This document shows, piece by piece, positions 1-8,699 of a stretch of 49,389 nucleotides of DNA. The translations under genes and the position numbers were made by a program. The stretch covers positions 1-49,389 of the forward strand of contig JAUCGF010000112.1 in assembly GCA_030378005.1 (NCBI GenBank), read 5' to 3'. This DNA comes from Desulfococcaceae bacterium HSG9. GTDB taxonomy: Bacteria > Desulfobacterota > Desulfobacteria > Desulfobacterales > JAUCGF01. Below the pieces are notes generated by a model. The model saw only the letters and a list, made by a program, of their open reading frames with translations. It was not told the origin of the DNA and did not search any database. How positions within the stretch are numbered: the first letter of the stretch is position 1; each line of letters begins with the position of its first letter.

Positions 1-123
1 TTTTGCGCTATCCGAAGTTACATCTCTACATCCTGTAAAAATGGGATCAACGTCATTGACGCTATCCAGAATGCTTTTCAAGGCAAACCTTTTATTCCTT
101 ACTGTTTTTCTACACCTGAGTAG
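1..123 (+). pseudogene. C-terminal end of an IS66-like transposase (cut by window edge)
   Basis: Frame 1 is open from the first base to a TAG at 121-123 (40 codons). It reads ...RSYISTSCKNGINVIDAIQ, then NAFQGKPFIPYC. This pattern (RSYIST, a few residues, then G-NV-DAI--AF-G-PFIP) resembles the extreme C-terminus of IS66-family TnpC transposases as I remember them. No alignment was possible. The rest of the gene lies to the left of the window, so intact and degenerate cannot be told apart. An element end next to the TIR gene would fit a mobile, defence-rich neighbourhood. Confidence 0.5.
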
Positions 124-185
124 TTACAAAAAATGATGATAAAATAGAGATAGGGGCACAATTGAAAGAAGAATATAAACCTTTT

Positions 186-375
186 TAGAAACTGGATTTT
201 TCTAAAAAAACCGGTTTATTGAGCTATTTTAGAAATCGGATTTTTCTGAAAAATTCGATTTCTTGATGGAAATTGATGGAAATTGATGAAAACTTGATGG
301 GAAAAAATATGAGTAAATCCAAAAATTTTTTCATTAGAAACCAGATTTTTTCAAAAAGACCCGATTTCTTGATGG
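186..375 (+). repeat. Three imperfect hairpin repeats in the leader of the TIR gene
   Basis: Units of about 38 nt at 186-222, 230-269 and 335-375 share the pattern TAGAAA(c/t)(c/t)(a/g)GATTTTT...AAAAA...CG(a/g)TTT(c)TTGA. Each can fold on itself: in unit 2, GAAATCGGATTTTTC at 232-246 pairs with GAAAAATTCGATTTC at 248-262, leaving almost no loop. Units 2 and 3 are each followed by short GATGGAAATT repeats and then by an ATG with the same first codons (309 and 404). The block therefore looks like a tandem duplication of hairpin + RBS + start codon. A role in transcript stability, attenuation or translation control is possible but unproven. Confidence 0.75.
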
Positions 376-392
376 AAATTGATGAAACTTGA
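309..392 (+). other. 27-codon leader ORF duplicating the TIR gene start
   Basis: The ATG at 309 begins MSKSKNFFI, almost the same as the real gene start MSKFKDFFI at 404. It is preceded by a similar purine-rich RBS (GATGGGAAAAAAT). The frame then runs through hairpin unit 3 and stops at TGA 390-392, 11 bases before the main ATG. It is either a relic of a duplicated gene start or a real leader peptide whose termination reloads ribosomes on the main RBS. The sequence cannot decide between these. Confidence 0.45.
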
Positions 393-403
393 TGGGAGAA
401 AAT

Positions 404-3400
404 ATGAGTAAATTCAAAGATTTTTTCATTTCTTACGGTCGAAGAGAAAGCCTCGGCTTTGCAGCCCGTCTGCATAGAGAACTGAGACTGGCAGGCTACG
501 ATGCCTGGTTCGACAAGGTAAACATCCCGGACGGAGATGACTATGCCGAGCGGATTAACCACGGCATCGAGTCATCCCATAATTTTATCGTGGTCATGGC
601 TCCGAGGTGTATAACATCGCCCTACTGCCTGCTCGAGGTTGAATATGCCCGGATTTTAGGGAAACGGGTCATCCCGGTCAACCAAGCCGTGATCTTCAGC
701 ACTCCTGAACAAGCGCTTTCTGGTGGTGACAGGCAGATTCTGACCGGTTTTTACCAACATCACCGTATTCCCGACCCGGACATCCGCACCGCGCAAGATG
801 TGATGAACCGTTTCCACTCCCTGATTGGAGCGACCGACTGGTTAGACGGCAAGGAGATCGTTTCGGATGATGACTGCGAATGCCTTGCGGAATGGGCCCG
901 GCCTTACGAAAACTATTGGCACAAACACGATGATCTGGAATACCTCAGAGCGCTTGACCCTGATAAAATGTGCTTCGGAGAGTGTGTTGATAAGATGGAC
1001 AGCGTGGCCGAACGGGTGGCTGCTGTAACGGAACGGCAGAAAGAATATGTTCACAAGCATACCGAACTCCTTGAGCAGGCCCTGCTCTGGCAGAAGAACC
1101 AGAAGGCCAATCGTTTCCTTTTGACAGGCACAGCACGGCAGGCTGCCGAAGAGTGGCTGCTCACCGAATTTCGCCCCCCGAAACAGCCGCCGTGCCAGCC
1201 CTCGAATCTGCATTGCGATTTGATCGGCGTATCCCGCAAAAACGCGGAAAACATGATGACCGACATATTTGCCTGTTACGCTGTGGAAGATCGCCATGTT
1301 CTGGATCAAGTGATCCGCTCTCTGTCCCGGTATGCTATCACCGTTTGGGTTCACGATCAGGATATTCGCAAAGGGGCGGAATATGCCCGGGCCATTGAAG
1401 AGGGAATTGAAAATGCGGACAATCTGTTATATTTCCTCTCGCCCACATCGGTCGCGTCCGAATACTGCCTGAAAGAACTGGATCACGCGGCCAGGCACAA
1501 CAAGCGGATTATTCCCCTGCTCATTGCGGAAACACCCGAGGCGGATATTCCGGCGTCGATTCGGGGACTGCAATATATTAATTTCACGGATAATAAAGAA
1601 CAGAAAAACTATGACAGGGATATTGACGATATCATCCATATTCTCAGAGATGATCGGGTTTACTACAGGGAACACAAAATTCTGCTTGCACGTGCGCTGA
1701 AATGGGATATGGAAAACCGCAAAAACTCTTTTCTCCTGCGCGGGTTCAATCTGGAGAATGCGGATATCTGGCTGCGGCTGAACAGCAAAAAGGAGCAACA
1801 TCCGCCCACGCAACTGCACAGAGAATTGATTATGGCGAGCGAAGCCGCCAGAGGCCAGTTGGGCACGGACGTTTTTATCTCATACTCCCGCAAAGACGGC
1901 GACTTCGCCAGAAAATTGAATATGGCCATCCAGACAGCCGGCAAGACCACCTGGTTCGACCAGGAGAGCATCTCCAAAGGCGTGGATTTTGAGAAAGCGA
2001 TTTATGACGGTATCCGAAAATCGGATAATTTCCTGTTCGTGATCTCGCCGGACGCAATCGAATCGGAGTATTGCGAAGGGGAGGTGAATTACGCCGCGGA
2101 ATTATCCAAACGCTTCATTACCGTGCTGCATCGCGAAATCGATCCCGGAACAATGCCCGAGGCCATGCGCAAAATCAACTGGATTGATTTCAAAGATATG
2201 CTCTTTGACAAAGCTTTTCCCGAACTGATTCAAGCGATTGAAATAGACCGCGAACATGCCAAGATGCACACGGTTCTCCAGCGCCGCAGCTCGGAATGGG
2301 CCGAAAACGAGTTCAACGTGGAATTTTTAATGAATATCACCGCGTGTGAACGTGCTGAAACCTGGGCCGATGAAGCTGACGCAGGGCAAAAACAGCCGAA
2401 TCCCACACCGTTGCAGATAAGTTTCATAATGGAAAGCCGGGCATCCATAGACGCAGCCGAAAAAGCCGCGGCTAAACGGCGCCACATCGTGTTGGCATCC
2501 CTGACAGCCGGGTTGATTGTTGCCCTGATACTGACCGTGTTTGCCCTTTTCCAGTGGCGCAACGCCGAGGAACAGACCAAAATAGCCCGGAAACAGACCC
2601 AAAAGGCCGAAACGCAGACTCAAATAGCCCAAAAACAAACAAGAATAGCTGATAAAAAGACAAAGGAAGCCAACTACCATCTTGCCAGAGCTTTTGAAGA
2701 AAAAGCCGGTTCGTCCCTGGAAAAGGCCGTCAGAAACCAAGATTCGGATAAAAATTATTTTCAGGAAGCGTGGTTGTTTACACTTGCGGCTTTAAACCAA
2801 AATATCCCTGATGGCAGACAATTGCCGGTGTCTCTGGGACGACTGGGAAATCGGAAACTGCGCCACGGCATCATCGGCGGCCTGATATGGGCTTCACAAT
2901 CCTCCTTCATCGGCCATGCCGCCGCCTTCAGCCCTGATGGTAAACGCCTTGTCACCGCTTCCGCCTCCCGGGATGGCACGGTGCGTGTGTGGGATGCACA
3001 CAGCGGAAAACTGTTCCGCTCTCTGACCGGTCATACGGCTGCGGTCAACAGTGTCAGCTTCAGTCCTGACGGAAAATATCTGGCTTCCGCTTCCGCGGAT
3101 ACCACGGTGCGTATATGGGATGCCCTGACCGGAAAACAGATTCACTCTTTAGCCGGTCATACCGATGCGGTCAACAGTGTCAGCTACAGCCCTGATGGGA
3201 AACGCTTGGCTTCCGCTTCGACGGATAACACCGTGCATCTGTGGGATACCCAAACCGGAAAACAATTCCTCTCTCTGAGCGGACATTTATCAGGTGTCAA
3301 CAGTGTGAGTTACAGTCCTGACGGCAAACGCCTGGCCACCGCTTCGGCGGACAACACCGTGCGCGTGTGGGATGCGGAAAAAGGAAAACTGCTATTACTA

Positions 3401-6400
3401 TTAAAAGGTCATACGGATGCGGTCAACAGTGTGAGTTACAGCCCTGATGGCAAACGCCTGGCCACCGCTTCTTACGATAAAACAGTGCGTGTATGGGATG
3501 CTCAAATCGGAAAACTGTTCCTCGTTTTGATCAGCCATTCTGATGCAGTCAGCAGCGTGCGCTACAGCCCCGACGGGACTCATCTAGCTTCCGCTTCTTA
3601 TGATAATACGGTGCGTTTGTGGGATGCCCAAACCGGTGAACAGTTTTTCGTCCTGACCGGTCATTCAGGTCGGGTGTTCAGTGTGCGCTACAGCCCTGAC
3701 GGCAAACGCCTTGTCACCGCCGCTTCGGACAATACAGTGCGCTTATGGGATACGGAAATCGGCAAAGAAGTTATATCTTTGACCGGGCATTCAGATGCGG
3801 CTAACAGTGTGAGCTACCACCCTGACGGCAAACACCTGGCTTCCGCGGCTTCGGATAATACCGTAAGGGTGTGGAATGCTCAAACCGGAAAACAATTTCT
3901 TGCTCTCACGGGGCATTCATCCGGAGTAAACAGTGTGTGTTACAGCCCTGACGGCAAATACTTGGCCTCCGCGTCTGCTGATAAAACCGTGCGCGTGTGG
4001 AATGCCCAAAACGGAAAGCAGCTCCTCTCGCTAACCAAACATTCGGAGGGGGTCAACAGTGTGAGCTACAGTCCTGACGGAAGCCGCCTCGCTTCCGCTT
4101 CTTCTGATAAGACCGTGCGCGTGTGGGATGCCCAAACCGGAAAGCTGCTCCTTGCTCTGACCGGCCATTCAGGCCCGGTTTTCAGTGTGTGCTACAATCC
4201 TGACGGAACTCGTATCGCCACCGCTTCTAATGACAAGAGTGTACGCGTGTGGGATGCCAAAACCGGAACACAACTCCTTGCTCTGACCAAACATTTAAGG
4301 TCGGTTTTCAGTGTGAATTACAGCCCTGATGGGAAACGCCTGGCTTCCGCTTTAGATGATAACACAGTGCGCGTGTGGGATGCCCAAACCGGAAAGCAGC
4401 TCCTTGTTTTGACCGGACATTCAGATCGCGTTTTGGGGGTGACGTTCAATCCTGACGGAACCCGCCTGGCTTCCGTTTCTGATGATAAAAGTGTACGCGT
4501 GTGGGATGCTCAAATCGGAATGCAGCTCTTCGCTCTGACCGGGCATTCCGCTTCGGTCTTCAGTGTGAGTTACAGTCCTGATGGCAGTCGCCTGGCTTCC
4601 GCTTCCCTAGATAACACCGTGCGCGTATGGGATGCGCAAAAGCAACAAGAGTCCCTTATGATCGGGCATTCCGATCAAATTTTCAGTGTATCTTACAGCC
4701 CTGACGGGAGCCGCTTCGCCACCGCTTCTTATGATAAATCCGTACGTGTGTGGAATGCGCTGACCGGAAAACCGCTTTTCGCTCTGACCGGGCATTCAGC
4801 CCCGGTCTTCAGTGTGAGCTACAGTCCTGACGGCAAACACCTCGCCACCGCTTCTTATGATAATAGCGTGCGTGTGTGGGATACGGAAACCAAAAAAGAG
4901 ATTCTCGTTCTGACCGGCCATTCAGGCGCGATCATCAGTGTGATTTACAGCCCCGACGGGAAACGCCTGGCCTCCGCTTCTGTTGATAAAACCGTGCGCG
5001 TGTGGGATACGCAAACCGGAAAATCGCTCCTTACTCTGACCGGTCATTCAGCCCCGATTTTCAGCGTGTGCTACAGTCCTGACGGAAAACGCCTCGCTTC
5101 CGCTTCGGCTGATAAAACCGTGCGTGTGTGGGATGTGGAAAATGGAAAACCGCTCCTCATTACTACCGGGCATTCAGACCTGGTCCTCAGCGTGAGCTAC
5201 AGTCCTGACGGGAAACACCTGGCTTCTGCTTCCAAAGATAAGACCGTGCGTGTGTGGGATGCACAAATCGGAACCGAACTCCTATCCATGGCCGGACATT
5301 CAGCACTCGTTTTCAGTGTGTGCTACAGTCCTGACGGAAAACGTTTGGCTTCCGCTTCGGCTGATAAAACCGTACGCGTATGGGATGCCGAAAACGGCCT
5401 GCCGCTCGTTGTCTTGACCGGACATTCAGATGTGGCCAGAAGTGTGAGCTACAGTCCTGACGGGAAACACCTGGCTTCGGCTTCTTATGATATGACAATA
5501 CGCCTGTGGGAGCTTGATCTGATTGATGTTTATCTGAAAGAGAACAAGGAATCGTCGGAATTTACGGCACTGAATGAACGTTCTTCCGAACTGTTTCCTT
5601 TCAGAAGGGAAGGCATCAGGTTTGTCAATCAAGAACATCGTATCAGCCGGCTGCCGCTTCCCGGAGTCCCTGAACCCTGGCATCATATCCACCCGCTGCC
5701 GACTGGCAATGACCCTGTAAAATGGATGCTTGAAGGTGCGAGCGAAGATAGCCTTAAAGCCTCGGTCCTTGTCGGCCAAGGGGAACTGTTCGCCAAACAA
5801 GGCGAAATCGAAAAAGCGGTCGCCAAGTTTAAAAAAGCGGCTGATTTGGATAAAACCCTGGAATCTGATCACCAAGCCGATGCCGTTAGAATTGCCGTAC
5901 ACGCGTATGTCAGCAAGGGGGATACGCTGGCACGGCTAGGCATGGTTAAAATGGCAGTTGTAGAATATGAGAATGCCCTGAGCCTGGAAAGCGCCCTGAA
6001 TTTTGACTCTGGAACCGAGGCAGTGAAACTTTCCACGCATAAATTGCTCAACAAAGGTGAAAAATTTGCCCAAAAGGGGTATATTAAGGCGGCAATGGCC
6101 GAATTTGAGAAAGCCCTGAAATTGGACAGCACCTTGAAATTTGATCCCCGGATCAGAGCAAAAAAACTGGCCGCGCAGGGACTTATCAGCAAAGGAGAGG
6201 AACTGGCCGAAAAAGGCGACATTAAGGCCGCAGTGGCAGAATTTGAGAAAGCCCTGCAATTAGACAGTACCTTGAAATTTGATCCGCGCGTCCAAGCAGG
6301 CAAACTTGCCGCACAAAAACATGTCAACAAAGGGGAAAAGATGGCCGAGAAAGGTGACGTTAAAACGGCTTGGGTCGAATTTGAGAAGGCCCTGAAATTG

Positions 6401-6607
6401 GACAGCACCTTGAAATTTGATCCCCAAATCAGAGCAAAAAAACTGGCCGCGCAGGGACTTATCAGCAAAGGAGAGAAACTGGCCGAAAAAGGCGACATTA
6501 AGGCCGCAGCGGCCCAATTTGAGGAAGCGTTAAAATTGGATAACACCCTTGTTTTTAATCCCATAGGCAGAGCCGTGAAGACGTATTTAGATAAAGGAAG
6601 CAAATAA
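404..6607 (+). CDS. Giant TIR(x3)-TM-WD40(x21)-TPR(x6) protein
   Basis: A ~2,067-residue modular protein. I chose ATG 404 (MSKFKDFFISYG) because GGGAG sits at 394-398; a TTG at 389 in the same frame is less likely. Three TIR domains lie at about residues 1-130, 285-390 and 486-590. Each keeps an (S/P)-x-YC-x-x-E segment (SPYCLLE, SEYCLKE, SEYCEGE); the Glu is the residue expected to be catalytic in NAD-cleaving TIRs. One membrane helix follows at about 693-718 (LASLTAGLIVALILTVFALF), then a Q/K/T-rich coiled stretch. 21 WD40 repeats of ~42 residues (836-1703) could form three seven-bladed propellers, and six 46-residue TPR-like units close the protein. The layout suggests a membrane-tethered sensor whose propeller/TPR part recognises a ligand and triggers TIR activity, as in defence or regulated-death STAND-like proteins. 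No NTPase domain is visible. Function is inferred. Confidence 0.85.
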   Translation: MSKFKDFFISYGRRESLGFAARLHRELRLAGYDAWFDKVNIPDGDDYAERINHGIESSHNFIVVMAPRCITSPYCLLEVEYARILGKRVIPVNQAVIFSTPEQALSGGDRQILTGFYQHHRIPDPDIRTAQDVMNRFHSLIGATDWLDGKEIVSDDDCECLAEWARPYENYWHKHDDLEYLRALDPDKMCFGECVDKMDSVAERVAAVTERQKEYVHKHTELLEQALLWQKNQKANRFLLTGTARQAAEEWLLTEFRPPKQPPCQPSNLHCDLIGVSRKNAENMMTDIFACYAVEDRHVLDQVIRSLSRYAITVWVHDQDIRKGAEYARAIEEGIENADNLLYFLSPTSVASEYCLKELDHAARHNKRIIPLLIAETPEADIPASIRGLQYINFTDNKEQKNYDRDIDDIIHILRDDRVYYREHKILLARALKWDMENRKNSFLLRGFNLENADIWLRLNSKKEQHPPTQLHRELIMASEAARGQLGTDVFISYSRKDGDFARKLNMAIQTAGKTTWFDQESISKGVDFEKAIYDGIRKSDNFLFVISPDAIESEYCEGEVNYAAELSKRFITVLHREIDPGTMPEAMRKINWIDFKDMLFDKAFPELIQAIEIDREHAKMHTVLQRRSSEWAENEFNVEFLMNITACERAETWADEADAGQKQPNPTPLQISFIMESRASIDAAEKAAAKRRHIVLASLTAGLIVALILTVFALFQWRNAEEQTKIARKQTQKAETQTQIAQKQTRIADKKTKEANYHLARAFEEKAGSSLEKAVRNQDSDKNYFQEAWLFTLAALNQNIPDGRQLPVSLGRLGNRKLRHGIIGGLIWASQSSFIGHAAAFSPDGKRLVTASASRDGTVRVWDAHSGKLFRSLTGHTAAVNSVSFSPDGKYLASASADTTVRIWDALTGKQIHSLAGHTDAVNSVSYSPDGKRLASASTDNTVHLWDTQTGKQFLSLSGHLSGVNSVSYSPDGKRLATASADNTVRVWDAEKGKLLLLLKGHTDAVNSVSYSPDGKRLATASYDKTVRVWDAQIGKLFLVLISHSDAVSSVRYSPDGTHLASASYDNTVRLWDAQTGEQFFVLTGHSGRVFSVRYSPDGKRLVTAASDNTVRLWDTEIGKEVISLTGHSDAANSVSYHPDGKHLASAASDNTVRVWNAQTGKQFLALTGHSSGVNSVCYSPDGKYLASASADKTVRVWNAQNGKQLLSLTKHSEGVNSVSYSPDGSRLASASSDKTVRVWDAQTGKLLLALTGHSGPVFSVCYNPDGTRIATASNDKSVRVWDAKTGTQLLALTKHLRSVFSVNYSPDGKRLASALDDNTVRVWDAQTGKQLLVLTGHSDRVLGVTFNPDGTRLASVSDDKSVRVWDAQIGMQLFALTGHSASVFSVSYSPDGSRLASASLDNTVRVWDAQKQQESLMIGHSDQIFSVSYSPDGSRFATASYDKSVRVWNALTGKPLFALTGHSAPVFSVSYSPDGKHLATASYDNSVRVWDTETKKEILVLTGHSGAIISVIYSPDGKRLASASVDKTVRVWDTQTGKSLLTLTGHSAPIFSVCYSPDGKRLASASADKTVRVWDVENGKPLLITTGHSDLVLSVSYSPDGKHLASASKDKTVRVWDAQIGTELLSMAGHSALVFSVCYSPDGKRLASASADKTVRVWDAENGLPLVVLTGHSDVARSVSYSPDGKHLASASYDMTIRLWELDLIDVYLKENKESSEFTALNERSSELFPFRREGIRFVNQEHRISRLPLPGVPEPWHHIHPLPTGNDPVKWMLEGASEDSLKASVLVGQGELFAKQGEIEKAVAKFKKAADLDKTLESDHQADAVRIAVHAYVSKGDTLARLGMVKMAVVEYENALSLESALNFDSGTEAVKLSTHKLLNKGEKFAQKGYIKAAMAEFEKALKLDSTLKFDPRIRAKKLAAQGLISKGEELAEKGDIKAAVAEFEKALQLDSTLKFDPRVQAGKLAAQKHVNKGEKMAEKGDVKTAWVEFEKALKLDSTLKFDPQIRAKKLAAQGLISKGEKLAEKGDIKAAAAQFEEALKLDNTLVFNPIGRAVKTYLDKGSK
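2909..5512 (+). repeat. 21 tandem 126-nt WD40-coding repeats
   Basis: The units encode G-H-(S/T)-x5-SVSYSPDGK-x-LASAS-x-D-(K/N)-TVRVWDA-x-TGK at a period of 42 codons (126 nt); a few are a residue shorter, for example the one ending QKQQESLMI. Third-codon positions also agree strongly between units, pointing to recent expansion or gene conversion. Units starting KH or SH instead of GH occur at three places. 21 = 3 x 7, matching three seven-bladed propellers. Confidence 0.9.
5755..6590 (+). repeat. Six tandem 138-nt TPR-like coding repeats
   Basis: Each 46-residue unit follows x3-(I/L)-(S/N)KGE-x-(L/M)AEKGDIKAA-x-AEFEKAL-(K/Q)LD. Units 1 and 2 have diverged, whereas units 3-6 are nearly uniform. 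The DNA around 6172 and 6451 repeats almost base for base, so the last units duplicated recently. Confidence 0.85.
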
Positions 6608-6790
6608 CATTTATTCAGCATAATTCTTGTTGAATCTATTAGGATTAGAAATTAAATAACTTACACATAATTGGCAAATTATGGGGACGGCTCACCCGCG
6701 GACGCAAAAAATATGCGGAAGAAAATGCTTTACAAATTTATCACTGTTTTCATTAATTCTCATCCTTGAACTTTTATGCAATTGTATATA

Positions 6791-6928
6791 ACTCGTCAGT
6801 TACAAGTTTTAAATTTGAAGTGTCAAGTGATTTCGTAATTCCCTGAATTCATTGAAACTCACAAAATTTGTGTTATATTTTTACTTTCAATGATTTCAAT
6901 AACTGACAAGAACTTATGACTGACGAGT
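6791..6928 (+). mobile_element. MITE-like element, family A, copy 1 (138 bp)
   Basis: The ends are inverted repeats: ACTCGTCAGTTACAAGTT at the left and the complement of ACTCGTCAGTCATAAGTT at the right. The flanks read TATATA and ATATAA, compatible with insertion at a TA dinucleotide. A near-identical copy lies in the opposite orientation at 21405-21541 and a shortened one at 16258-16301. It has no coding capacity. Size, terminal repeats and dispersal fit a non-autonomous transposable element, perhaps of IS630/Tc1 type given the TA target (inferred). The parent transposase is not in the window. Confidence 0.8.
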
Positions 6929-7021
6929 ATATAATTATAGCAGAATAAATTTATCCACATTATGATTGAGAAATTTTTTCCGCTTTTACAATATCCTGAA
7001 GTTTTTCTCTGAAGATAGCTT

Positions 7022-7162
7022 AGAAGCTGTTTTAAAAATATTCAATCCCCGTTTTTAAGAGGAGACAAAGCCTGAATTCGGCGATTTTTCGTAGAAATCA
7101 GACGAAATCACACCTCGAATTCTTGGATATTGAAGCTCCGAAATATTTTTAAAACAGCTTCT
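7022..7162. mobile_element. MITE-like element, family B, with perfect 21-bp inverted ends
   Basis: AGAAGCTGTTTTAAAAATATT at 7022-7042 is exactly complementary to 7142-7162. The 141-bp unit has no ORF. The 21-bp perfect match across about 100 bp is far beyond chance. I see no clear target-site duplication. It could instead act as a transcript-end structure between the TIR gene and mtaB, but the long AT-rich stem with a large interior looks more like a miniature transposable element. Confidence 0.75.
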
Positions 7163-7391
7163 TACATGCCGTCTCAGAGTAAGATTAAATCTCTCGATAA
7201 AGGAGGTGTTCAGAGTTTTACCTGAAAAATTATCAGCCGTGCCTTTGACTGAAAAATTTTTAACTGTTGAGACTTCTCAGATTGTCATCTGTGATTCGAT
7301 TACTTTCCGCATACTTTTACCTCCGAAAATTAGCGCGATGGCTAAAATTCTCATTTGACTTTACTGTCTGACAATGAGATAATTTCCGAAG

Positions 7392-8687
7392 CTATAATAT
7401 CCTGCCAAACACAATTCCGTCCGCATCAACTCGTTCAATACGCACCATAACCAACTTATTTTTCAGTTCATCTCCTGCTTGAACAAGAACCGGAATATAA
7501 TTAGAGGTGAAGCCTTTTAATAAACCTGTTCTGCGGTCGCGTTGGCTTTCAACTAAGATTTCAATTTTTTGATGAATAAACTTTTGGTAAAATTCATTTT
7601 TTTTTCGTTTGCCCAATTCTCGTAAACGCCGGCATCGCGCTTTAATCACATTGTCTGCCACCTTGTCAGGAAAAGTATAAGCAGGTGTGCCTTTGCGGGC
7701 TGAAAACGGAAAAACATGCAGATAGGAAATCGGCAGTTCTTCAACCAGTGTGAACGTATTTTCAAAAGCAGCTTCGGTTTCCCCCGGAAAACCTGCAAGA
7801 ATGTCTGCACCAATGGCGGCATCCGGCATGACTGCATGAATTTGGCGGATTAACGAGCTAAACATTGAACGTGTATAGGGCCTGTGCATACGCTCAAGGA
7901 TGCTATCATCGCCGGATTGCAAAGGAATATGAAAATGGCTGCAAAGGCGTTCAGATTCAGAGGCCAATGTGATTATATCGGATGTCAATTCAGCCGGTTC
8001 GATAGAACTCAAACGGATGCGTTCAATCGAAGTGTCGGATAGAACATAGTTTAACAATTCAACCAAAGATGTTGACGGTGTAAGTTCCTGTCCGTAGCAT
8101 CCCAAATGAATTCCGGCCAGAACGATTTCACGTTTTCCAGATGAATGCACTGCGTTTACAGCGTCGGATACGTCTTTAACAGGCATGCTGCGACTGCGCC
8201 CGCGGGCATAAGGAACGATGCAATAGGTGCAAAACGTATTACAACCATCCTGGATTTTTAAAACCGGACGGGTCCTGGAAAAATCGGCCGGCAATGCCTC
8301 TATATTACAAAAAGGCAATTCAAGTGCGGCAGAGGTGTCTTCATTGGCAACTTCCGTTTTGATCAAATCGGGTATCCGCATTTTAGCGCGATGCCCAATG
8401 ATATCATCAACCTTATCTATGCGCCTGATTTGCTCCGGCTGCATTTGGGCGTAACATCCGGTAACGATAATTCGTGCTTGAGGATTCAATCGGATTGACC
8501 GCCGGATTGCCTGGCGTGACTGCATGGATGCTTTTTGTGTAACTGTACAGGTGTTTATAATACAGACATCAGCAGTTGCAGAGCCGGCTTCGCTCATCCC
8601 CCGGCTTTTGAGGCTGGCTGCCAGAGATTCGGATTCCGATTGATTGACTTTACAACCCAAAGTTGTGATGGTATAATAGATGCTCAT
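7392..8687 (-). CDS. mtaB: tRNA (N6-threonylcarbamoyladenosine-C2)-methylthiotransferase MtaB
   Basis: 431 residues, normal for the family. The N-terminal methylthiotransferase domain starts TLGCKVNQSESES with the conserved Cys. More Cys follow in INTCTVTQKA and VTGCYAQ, completing the auxiliary [4Fe-4S] ligands. The radical-SAM motif is CNTFCTYC in the segment QDGCNTFCTYCIVPYARG. A TRAM-like C-terminus follows. The enzyme converts t6A37 to ms2t6A in tRNAs reading ANN codons, in the cytoplasm. GCKVNQ-type N-termini separate MtaB from MiaB and RimO. It lies 12 bp downstream of the NIL-ferredoxin gene on the same strand, so they are probably co-transcribed and the ferredoxin could supply electrons (inferred). 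Confidence 0.92.
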   Translation of the reverse strand: MSIYYTITTLGCKVNQSESESLAASLKSRGMSEAGSATADVCIINTCTVTQKASMQSRQAIRRSIRLNPQARIIVTGCYAQMQPEQIRRIDKVDDIIGHRAKMRIPDLIKTEVANEDTSAALELPFCNIEALPADFSRTRPVLKIQDGCNTFCTYCIVPYARGRSRSMPVKDVSDAVNAVHSSGKREIVLAGIHLGCYGQELTPSTSLVELLNYVLSDTSIERIRLSSIEPAELTSDIITLASESERLCSHFHIPLQSGDDSILERMHRPYTRSMFSSLIRQIHAVMPDAAIGADILAGFPGETEAAFENTFTLVEELPISYLHVFPFSARKGTPAYTFPDKVADNVIKARCRRLRELGKRKKNEFYQKFIHQKIEILVESQRDRRTGLLKGFTSNYIPVLVQAGDELKNKLVMVRIERVDADGIVFGRIL

Positions 8688-8699
8688 ACCGGATTACGA

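Larger units (their letters stand above)
6608..7391. other. 784-bp intergenic region holding two MITE-like palindromes
   Basis: No convincing gene on either strand. Just after the TIR gene, ATTCAGCA and TGTTGAAT (about 6614-6636) can form an 8-bp stem without a T-tract, so it is only a weak terminator candidate. The rest holds the palindromic elements at 6791-6928 and 7022-7162, reported separately. The remainder is AT-rich with no recognised motif. Confidence 0.7.

Noticed and set aside
842..1354. 170-codon open frame on the minus strand opposite TIR domain 1-2
   Set aside because: Antisense shadow of the TIR gene with no recognisable domain.
2909..5512. Regular ~126-bp periodicity suggesting a CRISPR or satellite array
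   Set aside because: Every unit keeps an open frame encoding a WD40 repeat; no short identical repeats with unique spacers.
5869..6621. 250-codon open frame on the minus strand opposite the TPR units
   Set aside because: It mirrors the codon pattern of the repeat-coding strand (repeats such as SNFKVLSNFRAFSNS are antisense copies of the TPR units), has no RBS, and the plus-strand frame is plainly the coding one.
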